A stretch of DNA of 64,000 nucleotides from Melampsora larici-populina 98AG31 (GCF_000204055.1 NW_006768795.1:687242-751241), one strand, 5' to 3'. Shown: positions 36,430 through 48,797, counted from the stretch's first letter. Numbers and translations are program-made. Notes: generated by a model not told the origin, from the letters alone.

Positions 36430-37193
36430 ATGTTTTCCAAGCTTTTACAAGTCTCCATCTTTGCGATCATGATCAGCTCCAGTTTGTGTTTCTCGATCGA
36501 AAGTTGCAACGTTGGATACAAGTCTGGTACCGATACCAAGCATGGTTGAGTGACTGTTCCGAGCTCTCGTTGTTTCCTGATGGATAAATCATTAGTGTGA
36601 TAGATTTTGAACTTATTGAGATCTTCTTTGTCCGTCTGTTGTTTGTCATTTCTAGTTTGTCAAGCTTCGCACGGCCAAGGCGCCAAGGCGATCTACTACA
36701 ATTGCCCTATGAGCGGTTGTAACATCCAGGATCATGGTGAAAGTAAGTTATAGAAGGAAAGCTAGCTCAGGTCAACCAGAACAGAACTGATGATATTCTG
36801 TTTTCTTCATAGTATCGCGCTGTACGCCAGACCCCGGCCAGAATGCGCCAGCTATTTCTCCCAGCCGTGTATTGAAGTGTGAAGAATTCTACAGCACGAC
36901 GCCCGATGGCCAGATACGTACGTTCAAGCACATAATCATCTTCTCTTCCCCCAAAGCTGGATGTAGACGTGCGCCTAGATCATGACACTGATCACGAAGT
37001 CTTACCTTGATGGTTGTCCAGATTGTCGATCTCAACACCCGTATCACTTTATCGTCAAGTGTCAAAAATGGAAACCTATCGGTAAGCTTGCGCGAATATC
37101 AGTTGTAAACCTCACTCCACCCTAATCTGATTTAACTAACCTAATGTTTCTTTTTGCAATGATGTAGTCTGTGATAACTGTCAATCAACGTAG
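36430..37193 (+). CDS. Small secreted cysteine-rich protein 2 (paralogue of the 27990 gene)
   Basis: Five exons, 36430-36544, 36656-36742, 36813-36917, 37022-37081 and 37168-37193, encode 130 residues. The signal peptide is MFSKLLQVSIFAIMISSSLC. The mature part has ten cysteines in the same order as paralogue 1, ending CDNC. All introns are phase 1 at matching places. Exon 3 is 105 nt and exon 4 is 60 nt in both genes, while exon 2 is 21 nt longer here, adding seven residues between the second and third cysteines (HGQGAKAIYYNC). Strongly kept segments are EFYSTTxDGQI, HCRSQxPYH and IVKC. The pair arose by segmental duplication and both copies look intact. Confidence 0.88.
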
Positions 37194-38780
37194 AGAAGCT
37201 TGAAAAGTCCCTTGAAAGAAATGATTTGCTCATCCTATCAATTTTCAAAAGGAATCCCTGCAGTTATTCGATTTGATCCTAAACCTGATTGTGCGACCAT
37301 AAGCAGTAACCCCTCAAAATCCGCGTGTGAGGACTATATCTCTCTCCAATCTTTCATGCCAGATAAATATGTCTGCGCAGAAGTCTGGCTGTAAATATCA
37401 TTTGTTAAAAAAATATGCATTGTATACTATCACACCTGTCACCTCATTGCTTAGTGTTGAGACATCGCAAGAGCCACCTTGGAGCTAGATTTGACAATGG
37501 GTATTTCTTCCTCTGCCAGAGATTACATTGTCTGAAAACCAAGGCAGACATTACCTGAAACAGATTTTCAATAGATCATGAGTATCATTTTTCAAGATTT
37601 TATATATTTGTTACTAGGAGAAGTGGATATTATGAATTTCTGGATCATTATAACGTTACACAGGAACATGTTGAGGTTTTATTATTAGAAAATTTTTTCG
37701 TGATCAGATGTTCAATCAAAGATTCCTTCACAAAAGAATTCCAACAGAAAAATTCAAAGTGCTCATTTTTTGGCACATTGTGGTCTTTCCAAGTCAATAC
37801 AAAACCTGACATAGAATAGCCCTCAGGCTCCAATCAATCCCAGTACTACATTTGCTTACTTTCTTGATCATCTTAACATTTCAAATGAAACACACACCAT
37901 ATGTATAAATTTTGATAATGGCACTGAAGGCTGTTTAACATCCATATTTCCAATCAAGGAGTCTTTCACAAAATGATAAAAAGACTATACTCTTCAAAGA
38001 GCTCTTGATTGAGCACACCAAGGTCTTTTGGAGTTGATACAAGATCTAACATGTAATAGCCATCAAGATCCAATGGATCTTAGAACTATACAATTCCCTT
38101 ACTTTTGTTCCAAGACTGCAAACACACACACATATATATATATATATAGCTTTTTATACTGCTTATAATTTTTTTTTTCATTGCTAGATATTCCAATGAG
38201 TCTTGCACACATGAATATGAAAATTCTCCATCCAAAGAGCTCATTTTTGTATTCAAACAACATGAATTTATTCCACAACAGTCTTAAATAAGTGACTTAA
38301 CATTATTTGAATCTCATCTAACAGCTTTAAACAAGTTCAACTAAATCTTATGATCTAATGAATCTCTAACCCCAACCGGAACCAAAACTTACAAACTCCG
38401 CAATTTTTCACAACTTGATCTTTTGGTTTTGATCACTCTAACTCCAAAGACAACAAATCAAGTATGTTTGTACACACACACCATATAAACTTACAATTAC
38501 GATTTATTTTCTATAGATCTATAAAATAATAAGAAACATCTACCCATACTCCTCCCCCTGCCACAAACACAAACACACACACACACACTTATACCAAAAA
38601 CATAACAACTAACAAAACAAAAGAATTAAGAAAAATAGAAAGAGAAGACCGACTTCAAGAATTTTATAAAAATAGGTTTCTCTAGTACTAAATTGTTCAA
38701 GCAAATTCACCGAACCAAAAAAGAAAAACTAAACCTTCTTCAAAGTGTTTCCAATTCCAACTAAAAGTCTTCTTTTGGTT
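37194..38780. other. Intergenic with microsatellites
   Basis: AT-rich. It carries (CA)n/(TA)n at about 38121-38149 and a (CA)n run at about 38571-38588. No gene is seen. The first 150 bases share the duplicated 3' flank of the secreted-protein pair. Confidence 0.5.
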
Positions 38781-40079
38781 TCAAGACCCAGACCTTTTCA
38801 AACATCTCGAACTCACACTTCCATCCCTCTGACTAAGTTCAATTAACCCATCCAACATACGTGTTCTAACCAATTCACAAAGCCTATCGACACCTTCTTT
38901 TCCTTCGAATTCTTTAACACCAGAAGTTTTGATAGGTTCCAAGACTTTTAAAATCAATTTCCCAGGTTCGAATCGATGAGATTTAGATGAATAGATTGTA
39001 GAGTATGTTTCACAGATGATTGGGATGATGGGAAGACCTGATTGGAGGGAAAGATGAAAGGCTCCTTTTTTGAAGGGTAGAAGGGTTGGGGTTTGGGCAT
39101 TTGATCGGGTGCCTTCTGGGAAGATGAAGAGGTTTAACTAAGGTATTTTTGAGAAGCGTTTGGGGTTAGTTTGGAAGAGTATTTGGGCTAGGGATTCGGT
39201 TGGACTTACGCCGTGTTTTTTCATATCTAAGCCTACTTGTTTAAAAGTTTCCATAGCTGTTAATCGGTTATGTCGATCAACAAAAACTGCTTTAGATAAT
39301 GACATACTATTATTTTCGAATGTACAAACCAACGTAAAAATTCAAGATGAGTCAATTTTTCTTGTTCTTTCTATATCTTCTACAAAAAGTTGATCAATCC
39401 ACTTAACAATTGTCCTAAGAGTGGTACGTATTTGATTTCTTTTTTTGACATGACCACACAAGTTTTAGGAAAAATCCTTCCAAGATAAAAAATATCAATC
39501 TAAATGTTCAACCCAAAAAAAAGCACAAACCAGATCAAATACCTCAAACTCAAACCAAAAAAGAAGAAAGAAAACAAGAAAAAACGGGTTTGAATTGAAA
39601 AAAAAAAGGTTTGAACTTACCATACTTTGATGATTTCCAACTAATACATTAGATTCACCATTATAACAACCATTTAAATACTCTTCACCTTCAACGATGA
39701 ATTCCCAACCAATCAAAGGACTAACCAAACCATAAAACGTACGAGCCACAAGCCATTGAATGTTTTTTCTCCAATCCGGATTAACGAGTGAGACGATGAT
39801 ACCCGAAACCACACCCGTAAGAGATCCCACAAACAATCCGAATACGAAGGAAATCATTCGTAAGTAGTAACGTGATCGACTACTGAAAAGACTTGAGGCT
39901 AGTAATGAACCTATGATTAAGGAGAGCATGGTAGACGGTTTGGTGGATTTGGAAATCGCTTGAAGGATTAGCTTCGGTATTGTTGATGGAGGTTTCGTGC
40001 TTGTTGACATGATTTGAGTGGTGATGATGAGGATTAATGAAATCGTTATTAAACCGGTTATAAGCCAAGGTGGAGCCAT
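38781..40079 (-). CDS. SLC1: 1-acyl-sn-glycerol-3-phosphate acyltransferase
   Basis: Adds the second acyl chain to lysophosphatidic acid, giving phosphatidic acid, on the ER or lipid-droplet membrane. Four exons, 40079-39621, 39499-39408, 39306-39210 and 39137-38781, encode 334 residues. The N-terminus carries hydrophobic segments (LITGLITISLILIITT; MISFVFGLFVGSLTGVVSGI). The catalytic HX4D motif GNHQSMID spans the first splice. The second block GQFMSLSKAVFVDRHNR and the third block LFIFPEGTRS follow, then LPFKKGAFHL and GLPIIPI. All four PlsC motifs are present in order and spacing, so the enzyme looks functional. Confidence 0.94.
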
Positions 40080-41757
40080 GTATTCGGAAAAACAAGGTGT
40101 TTCGAGTGGTACTGTTCTTTTTGGTGGTGGATTGCTTGATTTGATTTTGATTTGATCGACTTTTAATTGAAATTGATATTGTCAACGAGTTTGTTAGCTT
40201 GAGATGGAACTAAATCGAAATCGTCCTTAATGCTGAGAAACAAAACTTAGAGGCAGACAAATCAAGTTTTTCCCACTGAAAGGAAACACAAGAAATTTTG
40301 AAAATAAAATAAAGTCAAACTAAAATCTGTATACGTACAAAGTTCTATGAAAAATAACAATCAACAACAGATGTTCTGTCTATCAAAGAAAACCTCATCC
40401 ATCACTCCTGGTGGTAGTCTTCACCTGGATACTTCTGAATCTGAAGAAAAGGAGTTAATCACTTCAGGAGGAAAATCGTGTCACTTTTCAATCCGATCTC
40501 TTGAATCTGCTTTCACATTCAAAACCTCATCCACACAACTTTCAAATAGGGTGTGAGGTATACCATTTGGAATTTAAACCTTGGCTGCATAACAAACAAA
40601 CAACCAAAAACCTCAAGGTATCTGGTGAAAATTGAGCATTCATCTTGACCTCAAAGCTGGTATCATTCATCTAAATATTCAAAAGGTAGGAGCTACCTGT
40701 ATGACCATTTCTTGGTCCTCATCTCATCTTAGTTCTTGGTCCCGCCAGTTGCTATGTGAGTTTCCACAATTCTGAACTTTTTGTAAGTTAAGACCTTTTC
40801 CAATGATCCAAGGGAACAAAAGTTGGGCTTTTTTTTGCACAGCAATTATACTTCAATTGCAATGTGATTTTGAAAAGCACTGTGTAATGTTTGTGTCCAC
40901 ATGTTTAGCCAAAGCAGTCTCAACTCATTCTTCATAGCACCATGTAAATATCCATGTAACAGGCCAACATGCACACACAGAGAGTTTTGAAATAAATCTG
41001 AAATTATTTTGCTTGGATTTAGATTGAGAGTGTTGTTGAGCACCCTTTGTGAATAGTGATTTATTGATAGGATTTTCCTGTGTTGTCATCTGGAGTCAAC
41101 TGACTGTCAATGTCACAGTTGATAAGGGGAAGATGTGTCTGTTATGGTACCTCTTTGATGGGTATTCACTGGGTCTAAGGAAAGACCTGTGTATGTGCAT
41201 GTCAACATGCTACAAGGATATTTACATGATGTAGGCTAAATATTTGTCTGTGCTTTTCTGTTTTAAATATGAATAAAGTTGCTTTTCAATTGTACCAAGA
41301 ATCACCATCATGTCTGCTGCGGCCAACTTGGCTATACGTTTCTTAGTAAAAAAGGGAGTCTTTTTTCCTTTTGATAAATTCAAAAAATGATACCCCCTTC
41401 CTGTTTCTACTAACCCATCACATCTTGCTTTCCAGTTGTTGATCAAGCCTTATTTGTTTGATTTCAATTTTCAAAAACACCATCTTTCTGTTCAACTTGA
41501 TAAAAATTCATTGATTTTGGGTAATCCAATGTTGAGTTTTGAGCAAGAACATTCACTTTGAAGGTTTGGGTTGAAATTCACAAGCCTTTGACACAGTATC
41601 AACTATACTACAAATCAGGGCATTCATGGAACAATGATTAATTAATAAACATAATCAACATTATTACATCACTCTAGAATTACCTCATACACTTAAGCTA
41701 AAGCATAACCTGACTGATTTTGAAGTCTTGATTGTCTTTCAACACACACCCTCAATC
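40080..41757. other. Intergenic, no gene supported
   Basis: AT-rich, with short ORFs on both strands. A minus-strand ORF at 41222-41446 has a somewhat retroelement-like look, but no motif secures it. Confidence 0.4.
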
Positions 41758-42069
41758 AAGACAAATGAACAATACCTCCTTGATAAAAGCTTGATGGTAC
41801 ACTCCCACTCCTGTGTAAAGGATATCATCATAATATGATGCTACATTGAGTTCAATGTAGCCTTTCAAGATATCTTAGATGGAATATTGAAAGAAACCAG
41901 GTGCCCCTGTAGGTCCAAATGGCATTGTCTGTCTAAGGACCTTGACAAGGGTCTGTATTTCTTAGGATCCCAAGACACATATGAAGGCTCTATCCACCCT
42001 CTACAAGATGTCTTTTGTGTGTGCAAGTTGATGTGTCACACCATAATAGATATGGTGATTAGAGGATAA
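41758..42069 (-). mobile_element. Ty3/Gypsy reverse-transcriptase relic
   Basis: The minus strand reads LRQTMPFGPTGAPGFFQYSI, a stop, then DILKGYIELNVASYYDDILY. This is the gypsy RT palm: MPFG(L/P)xxAPxxFQ plus the catalytic Y(Y/L)DDIL box. One internal stop and no flanking domains in frame, so this is a fragment. It may be a different copy from the one at 29.5-31 kb. Confidence 0.88.
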
Positions 42070-42488
42070 GCAAAACATCAACCGTGTCAGATAAACTAAG
42101 AGAAAGAGATGCACTGACACTGACACTTTGTAAGCTGGAACACCATGAAGCATTTGAAGCAGTCCATGATTGGTACAGGATCATACACATTCTCAAGCAG
42201 CAGGCACAAAAATAACCTCATTCTTGACTCAAAACCCAAAACAATGGCAGGAAAGGTACAAGGGAATGATTCAACATCTTGATTTAAATCCAACGACTGT
42301 CTTGTTTTCACTCTGGTCTATATAATTACCAAACCATCTCATGAATTAATCTATTAATTTAAGAAAACAAGGTATAGAACCAAAAAATCAAAAAATACAC
42401 AACTTCTTTCAATAATTGATCATAACATTTTCTCTTCATCAATCAACTTCAATCTCAACTCTTTATTACTATAATTCTCAATAAGTTT

Positions 42489-43480
42489 CTATAATTTAGA
42501 TTTAGGTAGATTTTCCAATTCTTGTAATTCAAGTTGACTAACCTCCACAATCTTTGAAAGTTTATCAACCGACTCAATAACCCATTGAACCCCAAGATCA
42601 GAAACCAACCATTCAACACCAGTTCCAAGTTCTTGAATTCCATCAACCTCACCACGTTTGATTTCATCAAGTGATTTCTTTAATCCAAAAACATGAGAAG
42701 TTAATTGAGGACCTAACTTTCCTGCAGATCGAAGTGTAGAAACGGCAATTAAACTTGTACCAATTCTTCCGATCGGACCATTTGAATTGATTGGATCTGA
42801 TAATAATGCTCCGTAATGTGAATGTAAAATATGAATTGGTAAATCAGGATGAAAACTGGACAGTTTCTGGATAAGTTTCTCATCAAAAGGTGTGTAAATC
42901 GATTTCCATAATTGTAATGCTTTTTTGTAATTTCCTTCAATTGAAGTTGGAACACGTCTTTGATTTATAGTCGATAGATTCGAAAGAGTCTCTGGATCAT
43001 CTTCTTTTAAAGTCGAGTAAAATGATCCAAGTGAATTAATAGCTTTTGCAATCCCGATAAACGAAATCGTTTTTAAATTCGTTTCTCGTATTAATAGTGC
43101 CGATTCTTTTAGTGATTCTTGGAAGGAAGATGGGTCTTGTGATTTGGATTTTAGTTGGGTTCGGATGGTTTGCCAGAATGGATGAAATGCATCTGGACAA
43201 TTCAATGAAACTAATGCTGCTGACTGTATGAAAGATAAAACAAACGGTTTGTTTAGAATCCCTTGATCATGGGTTTTTTTTGAAGAAATCAACAAGACGT
43301 AACTGTGAAAATCATCCATGTGTTTGATTTAAGTTTTTGTGATTTTGCAATTTGATCAAGTTCATTTAGATAAGACTTAAATGAATGATTAAAATGTTTT
43401 GATTTTGTTAAATTTAATGGAATATCTTTTTTGATTAATTTGGTTAGATTCGCTGATAGTTTTGATGATATATTTGACAT
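42489..43480 (-). CDS. AhpD-like-fold protein, 303 aa, probably mitochondrial or peroxisomal
   Basis: Two exons, 43480-43304 and 43223-42489, join in phase 0 (WMIFT then SAALVSLNCPDAF). The donor is the weak GTTACG, but the acceptor TACAG is good. The N-terminus is basic with Ser/Lys/Asn and could be a mitochondrial presequence. The stretch GPIGRIGTSLIAVSTLRSAG followed by HVFGLKK resembles an uncharacterised fungal family with an AhpD/carboxymuconolactone-decarboxylase-like fold. I do not see a clear CxxC active site, so an enzymatic role is doubtful. Family assignment is from memory of the motif and only moderately sure; the gene itself is secure. Confidence 0.8.
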
Positions 43481-44200
43481 CTTTGAAAAATTAATACAAA
43501 GTAGTTTTCGTTTGGATAGAGAGATCTTGATCGATGATAATTCGAAGGTTCGTGAATGATGATTTGATCGAGTTCTTTGTGTTTGATGGATTTACTTTGA
43601 GAGTTGATTGGGTTGTTCAAGTGAAAAGTTAAAGTTGATTGTTAAACCAACCAACCCCCAATGGCAACATGGCTCTTTTGATATCTTCAAAGTTGATTCC
43701 TTATCACTCAATCTCGAACTGATTCTCTTCACATTGGGGTCCCAAAGGGCAACCCCCGCCGAAAGGCGTGTCATGAGCGCGCTTCGAACATCGGGCGGCG
43801 CACCCACCTGCTGCAACACTGGTTCAATTGATGCTTGGTACAGAAGTGCCTGTTCAAGAGACCATCAAGCAGGAAAGATTCTCAAGTTTTGTTGCCTGTT
43901 TGAACTCCATTGAATCTATTTATCTGATCAATGAAATCTCAAGCTTCAATAAAAAAACTTGATAAGAATTCTTGAATGAAAAAGAAAGATTCACCTATGT
44001 AGTATACATCATCAATTTGAACTTGTTTGAACCTTACAACTTTTGTTAAAGTTTTTTCATCATGCTTGTCACATTTACCTCTGATAAGGATTTTTTTACA
44101 AGATAACTCCGTGGTATGTGATTCATCAGGATTCGTGCAGGTGCGGCACTACAACCCCGAGTGTTTGTGGGAGGGTCTCAGCCCCATGTATGTTTCACAG
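43481..44200. other. Intergenic with a GC-rich island
   Basis: 43735-43815 is markedly GC-richer than its surroundings and open in several frames, but no protein is recognised. Otherwise nothing is seen. Confidence 0.4.
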
Positions 44201-44354
44201 TACTCAAAGTGACTATGCACACATGCATATTTTGCAAAACACGCATTCAAAATGTAATTTCTGTAGGGATAATGAAATGTAGAAAAACCTTACGATAAAA
44301 TCCCCTGCCAAAAGACCACCAAAATAGGTATGTTTTGCATAGTTACTTTGAGTG
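44201..44354. mobile_element. Small MITE-like inverted-repeat element
   Basis: The left end TACTCAAAGTGACTATGCA and right end TGCATAGTTACTTTGAGTG form inverted repeats of about 19 bp with two mismatches (continuing less exactly, CACATGC versus AAACATACC), enclosing about 150 bp. No coding potential. The superfamily cannot be told; a clean target duplication was not found. Confidence 0.75.
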
Positions 44355-45110
44355 CTATTGTCTACGATCGGATGCTGCTTGATGCACACACTGACGTTAC
44401 ATAAGTTAGCACTTGATGGTTCCTCCCCAAACCGCAGGGCCTAGGCACTGGTTACAGACACCGTTCCTAACAAAAATGATCAGGTTATGGGCGCGGCACA
44501 AAACACCATACCGAGCCTTAAGACTTCAATTCTGTCACCAAAATTGAAGTTGTTGGCAATAATCAGAACAGCCTTTGGAGGTTCTGGGGAGCGGATAAGG
44601 TGGAAAACCTTGAGGCTAGAGTTCCTAATCCAGAAGACACACTCATCGATCACAGTCCATTGCCAATGATTTTGGGTTTTGATGGGTATTCAACATTTAC
44701 ATTTGTTTTGATACTTTCAATGTCAATTCTTGCAATTCTATCTGAAAGTCAATGTAAAAGATCACGACTAAACGTCTTTGTGACATCTACCACTTGCATC
44801 AATGATGCAATAACAGACTTTCTCAGTTTTGCACCACTTTTGACTGTTTTTAGGTCAGAACTCTTACACTTTTCACTCTCGAACATATTTTCAAAATGAA
44901 TATATTTTTTGATACGGTCTTTGCTGTTCACACAGTGCGTGCTGTCAATTGAAAGAGAAAGAAAATGAACAAAATAAACGAAGAAGGAGTGATTCCATTA
45001 GATCAAGTACAGATCGCCTCTTGAGAGGGAGAATGCGGCTACTGTCCAGAGTAACATAAAGGTATTGACTATGCGCATCTTATGAACTATATTTTTTGAG
45101 ATTTGCTTTC
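44355..45110. other. Intergenic
   Basis: No supportable gene or repeat. Confidence 0.4.
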
Positions 45111-46051
45111 CTAGAACGTAGTGTTCGTGCTATGAGTACACGAAAAGCACCCTGTAGTTATAGATTGATGATGTCAGCGGCCATGCGAGGAAATAAGCAC
45201 CAAAATGAAACTTACATGGTCTGACTAAGTTGTCCGGGACTGAAAGAGGACATTGGAAGTAGTGACTTGCTGAAACGGTGTGATCCTTAGTGGTAGTGTT
45301 ATACCCAACGACATCTTATGAAACGGTCGGGAAAAGGGGCAAAAAATATCGCTTAGCCTTAGCCTTCGATCTCAGAATTCTGCGGCGGTCAACGGATTGA
45401 ATGAGTATAAAACACTTACCGACTCGAGGGGGCCATTCAGTGATTTTTCCAATGGGGGTTTTCAACTTTTGGATATAGTAAAATGACGTGAGGTGAACTG
45501 GCAAGACGTCGACCTTGGCCGGCAACAGGGCAGACGTGCCCATGGTCGAAGAGTATTGAGAGCAATTTCTGAACGTCAAAGCTCCCAAGACCTCTGTTTT
45601 GGAAGGGAGAATTCATGGGTGAGCGTGAGGAAAATCGAAAGGAATGACCGAGAGGTTTGCAACGCACTGGCACTGCTTTCGTTTTTAGCCACATGGCAAG
45701 AATCTGTCAGGCAATTGTAATGGAATCCCCCAAAATTCTTGACAGCTGATAAATTCAATCAAGAGAAATTGTTCCGTAAGTAACAGATGCTTCGCCCGAA
45801 GGTTTGGGGAGATGTCGAGGAGATCAGTAGTGATATTGACACATACCGGCATAGCCCACTTGGAGGTAGTTAGGCATAAAAACCAGTGCAGCCTCAATCG
45901 GTGAGCTGGTGTTACTGGCCGCTGTGCTGGTGACGGGTGCTTTTCCCGCGGCCTGAACGTCTAAAAGAGTCCCAATCATGAGAAGTAAACCGAATAAAAC
46001 CTTGATAGGTGCAAGTCGCGTGTGCAAATCGGATTGAGACGAAGAAGTCAT
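45111..46051 (-). CDS. Secreted six-cysteine protein, 198 aa (candidate effector)
   Basis: Five exons, 46051-45847, 45745-45668, 45593-45420, 45314-45216 and 45151-45111, keep frame with canonical sites. The ATG at 46051 is preferred over an upstream in-frame ATG because it puts the hydrophobic core (VLFGLLLMIGTLL) at a signal-peptide position. Cleavage is likely near DVQA-AGKAP. The mature protein has six cysteines, in YNCLTDSC, FRNCSQY, YFQCPL and PWCFSC, and several N-glycosylation sequons (NES, NCS, NTT). It ends STNTTF. I recognise no family. The signal peptide and paired cysteines make an extracellular, possibly host-directed, role likely but unproven. Confidence 0.82.
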
Positions 46052-46755
46052 TTGAATAGATTTGACTGGTATGCTTTTTGAAAGGTTGAGTGTTTCAAAA
46101 AGGATTGATAGGGTGAAAGAGAAAGTGCCCGAGGGTTTGTAAACGAGTCCGTAGAAATATGAACACAAGTTGAATTGGGGCGGAGAGGGGGGGATTGAAA
46201 GAGTTCACAATAAGGATAACATCTGTTTTGAATGGCTTCTAGCATGATTCAGGTCCACCTCCGGCGTCACTATGTCTGGCTCCTTTCGACTCTAAAGACG
46301 AGAAACGAAGAAGGCTTGTGTATACACAGCTTTCCCGTGGGTCTTCACCAGACCCTTGCTTCATTGAGAGCTCTGACCAAAGTTGCCGAAATCACTGTCT
46401 GAAAATGAAGGGCTCTCTTTGGAAAACAGACTTCATTGCCACATACTTTTACTATGGAGAATGAATATCACTCTTCGGGGTCCCTTCTTGACCATCATCA
46501 ATGGCAAACAGTTATGTACCACTAACCTTACAGTATGGCGCCTTTTGCAAGATGACTCGATGGAGCGGAGGTAAAGAAGGGTCCGACTCCTCCAATAGGG
46601 TCTTGCAATTTTGTAAAGCCCTGGAGATGGTAGTGATCGATCGGTTGGCTTGGCCCAGAGCTTCGATTATTGGATGTTAGGAATTTGGGATATTTACGCA
46701 ACTTGACATTGGGGGTTTGTCAACGTGCATGAGTGAGTGAAAAATTACTTCGAAA
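46052..46755. other. Intergenic, 5' flank of the six-cysteine protein
   Basis: No gene supported. It presumably holds the promoter of the minus-strand gene; no distinct TATA box was picked out. Confidence 0.4.
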
Positions 46756-46795
46756 GGGCGCGGCGAACGCGCTCGTGAGGGGCTCAGTTCAAGTT
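46756..46795. mobile_element. Solo terminus related to the Mutator-like foldback element
   Basis: GGGCGCGGCGAACGCGCTCG then TGAGGGGCTCAGTTCAAGTT aligns with the inverse of the left terminus at 26882-26923 (GGGCGCGGCGAACGCGCTAG then AGGGGCTTAGTTAAGCTT). Only one end is recognisable here. Confidence 0.75.
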
Positions 46796-48342
46796 GTGAG
46801 GTGACGTTCGGGCTCGGCAGAAAATCGAGCGTCACCGCCCGGCGGCCAGACGATCAGGTCCCCCTCGATTTTCGTTGAGGATTTTTGATCCTTTTCCATA
46901 TCTTGGTCAGCACTGTTCTTGAAAATAACAAACCAGCCGTGTCAAATTTACTTTCGAGATCAGTCATACTGACTCCATGCAGGTTTCAAACAGCTTTCCT
47001 CGATTTCCCCGCCGATTTGCTGAGATTGGGCAAGTTTCTGCAGCAGCCTGGAGCTTGACAATGACTGAACGCAAATGTATTGCATTTTGTGCAGAGACGG
47101 TGTTTCGACCCTTAGCTCCTGTGGGGTTTTCTGACAGATTTTTGTGCAAAGGCTATCTCGAGCTCCAGGTGAAACTGGGCCTGGGGAAACCGCAACTTGA
47201 CATCCTTGCCTCAAATAGAATCATCCGTTGTGCCATCGTGGCACGAATGGCACATCACACGTGGGCCGAGTCCAAGAACCGGCCTACCGAGCGCCAAGCA
47301 CAGCACGGCTAATGTGGACGTAAGGACTTCTTCATTCGAAAGCGATTGCAATGAACGACGAAACAGACAATTTTTGCTCTCAAGTAGCATCATCACTTGA
47401 ACAACATTATCACGGCTCTATAACACCAGTGAAGCCAGGCTGAACTGCACTATGTATCCGGATCTGATGCGATCCATCTGCATAAGAAGCGCATCAACAT
47501 TGGCAGGATAACTTGTTGGCTCGATGCTGAAGGCCGGTTTTTGCTGTGAAGCGACGTTGCGACGCTGATCAACAAGAGCATGTCACGTTGTATACTCCGG
47601 AAGAGCTCCAAAGAACAAATTCATGGGATCAGGATGTACATAGGCCAAAAGGACACATACATTGCAGGCTAGACGCAGTATCGGAACGTGTCTCAGCTAC
47701 GCCGTTATCTGATAAGTCGAAACTCTTCACAAGTATTTAACACAAAATAAGCTAATCTCGTGTGCCACTGACATGATTTGAGTTATAACTTATGCATACA
47801 TATCTTCGTCTCTCGAAAGTGGCAGCTCTTTCTGTGTCTATTTGTCTCACGTTCAGATTGATAGGGGGGAATCAATCGACTGCCAATTTATAGTCCACCT
47901 ACTATCTTTACGTGAACACAAGAGAAGGATATCGGTTTTCCAACTTGCTTGAGCCAGGACAATCGAATGAGCCGAAGCGCGAGAGGGGAAGCGCGATAGA
48001 CTGTGGGTCCCAGACAAGTTACAGCGACTAGCCGTAGAAATCTTCCCCTCTTCAAGATGTAGCTTCTCCACCTTTTACTGGTACCCTATGTTTTCATTCA
48101 AGGACCAAGAGTTGACGTAACCAATGCATGCTAAGTAGCATCTTCTTAGAAATCAGCTAGATGTGTCGGAGATTTTTTATTTAGCGCGATCCTCCAGGCG
48201 AATCATCGTCCAGAACACATAACTCTCCTTCTCGTTTTTGTTGCACTGCGTTGCACTTAAAAAGTCACCGGAACGGCCCAGATACATTCTTTCTTGCCGT
48301 TACCCCTAACAAATCACTGTGATCCGCATCGTCCTCCAATTA
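46796..48342. other. Region with GC-richer ORFs but no supportable gene
   Basis: Overlapping ORFs around 46960-47390 are open on both strands (up to 111 codons), yet none has splice partners or a known motif. The rest is AT-rich. Confidence 0.35.
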
Positions 48343-48770
48343 TCACCTACTTCCAAGCAAACACGGAAAGCAGAGCAACTGTCTTTTCGAAGTTGAACGG
48401 GGAAAGCGTATTTCATCAAATCTCCACCCAGACGGCCAAAAACCTTTGATGGTCTCGCTTTGATCAAGAACTTTGGAATGTGTAAATGTGTTCGAGCCGT
48501 AGCTCGTACTTACTTCCGCCTCATTTGGTAGAGCCGCCGGCAAGGTCTGACACTCTCGAGCTTAATCTTCGGCCTCAAAGGACACGGCGTCCGGACCATC
48601 GCCTCCATAATAGTATACAGCACTTCTCCGCGTCCAAATTCCTCTTGTGCTCTTTCTAAGCGCAAACATCGCATTCTATCTTTTCCACCGACAAGGTTCT
48701 TGAAGTCATCGGGATCACTCGTTCGAAAAATACCAACAGACGGGCTCACAAAGGGACATACGCCTTCCAT
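48343..48770 (-). CDS. Hypothetical small protein, two exons
   Basis: Exons 48770-48514 and 48457-48343 join in phase (donor GTAAGTAC, acceptor AAAG) to give 123 residues starting MEGVCPFVSPSV and ending CFPCLLGSR. The composition is basic with several cysteines, and no domain is recognised. Support is only the open frame and a strong donor; it could be a transposon fragment or chance. Confidence 0.3.
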
Positions 48771-48797
48771 CAAGTTACATAATCTCCTCCATTGCAA

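Noticed and set aside
41222..41446. Possible retroelement polyprotein piece on the minus strand
   Set aside because: Suggestive composition only; no RT, protease, integrase or zinc-knuckle motif in it.
46960..47312. Overlapping ORFs of 84-111 codons on both strands
   Set aside because: No way to decide a strand, no splice-consistent extension and no recognisable domain.
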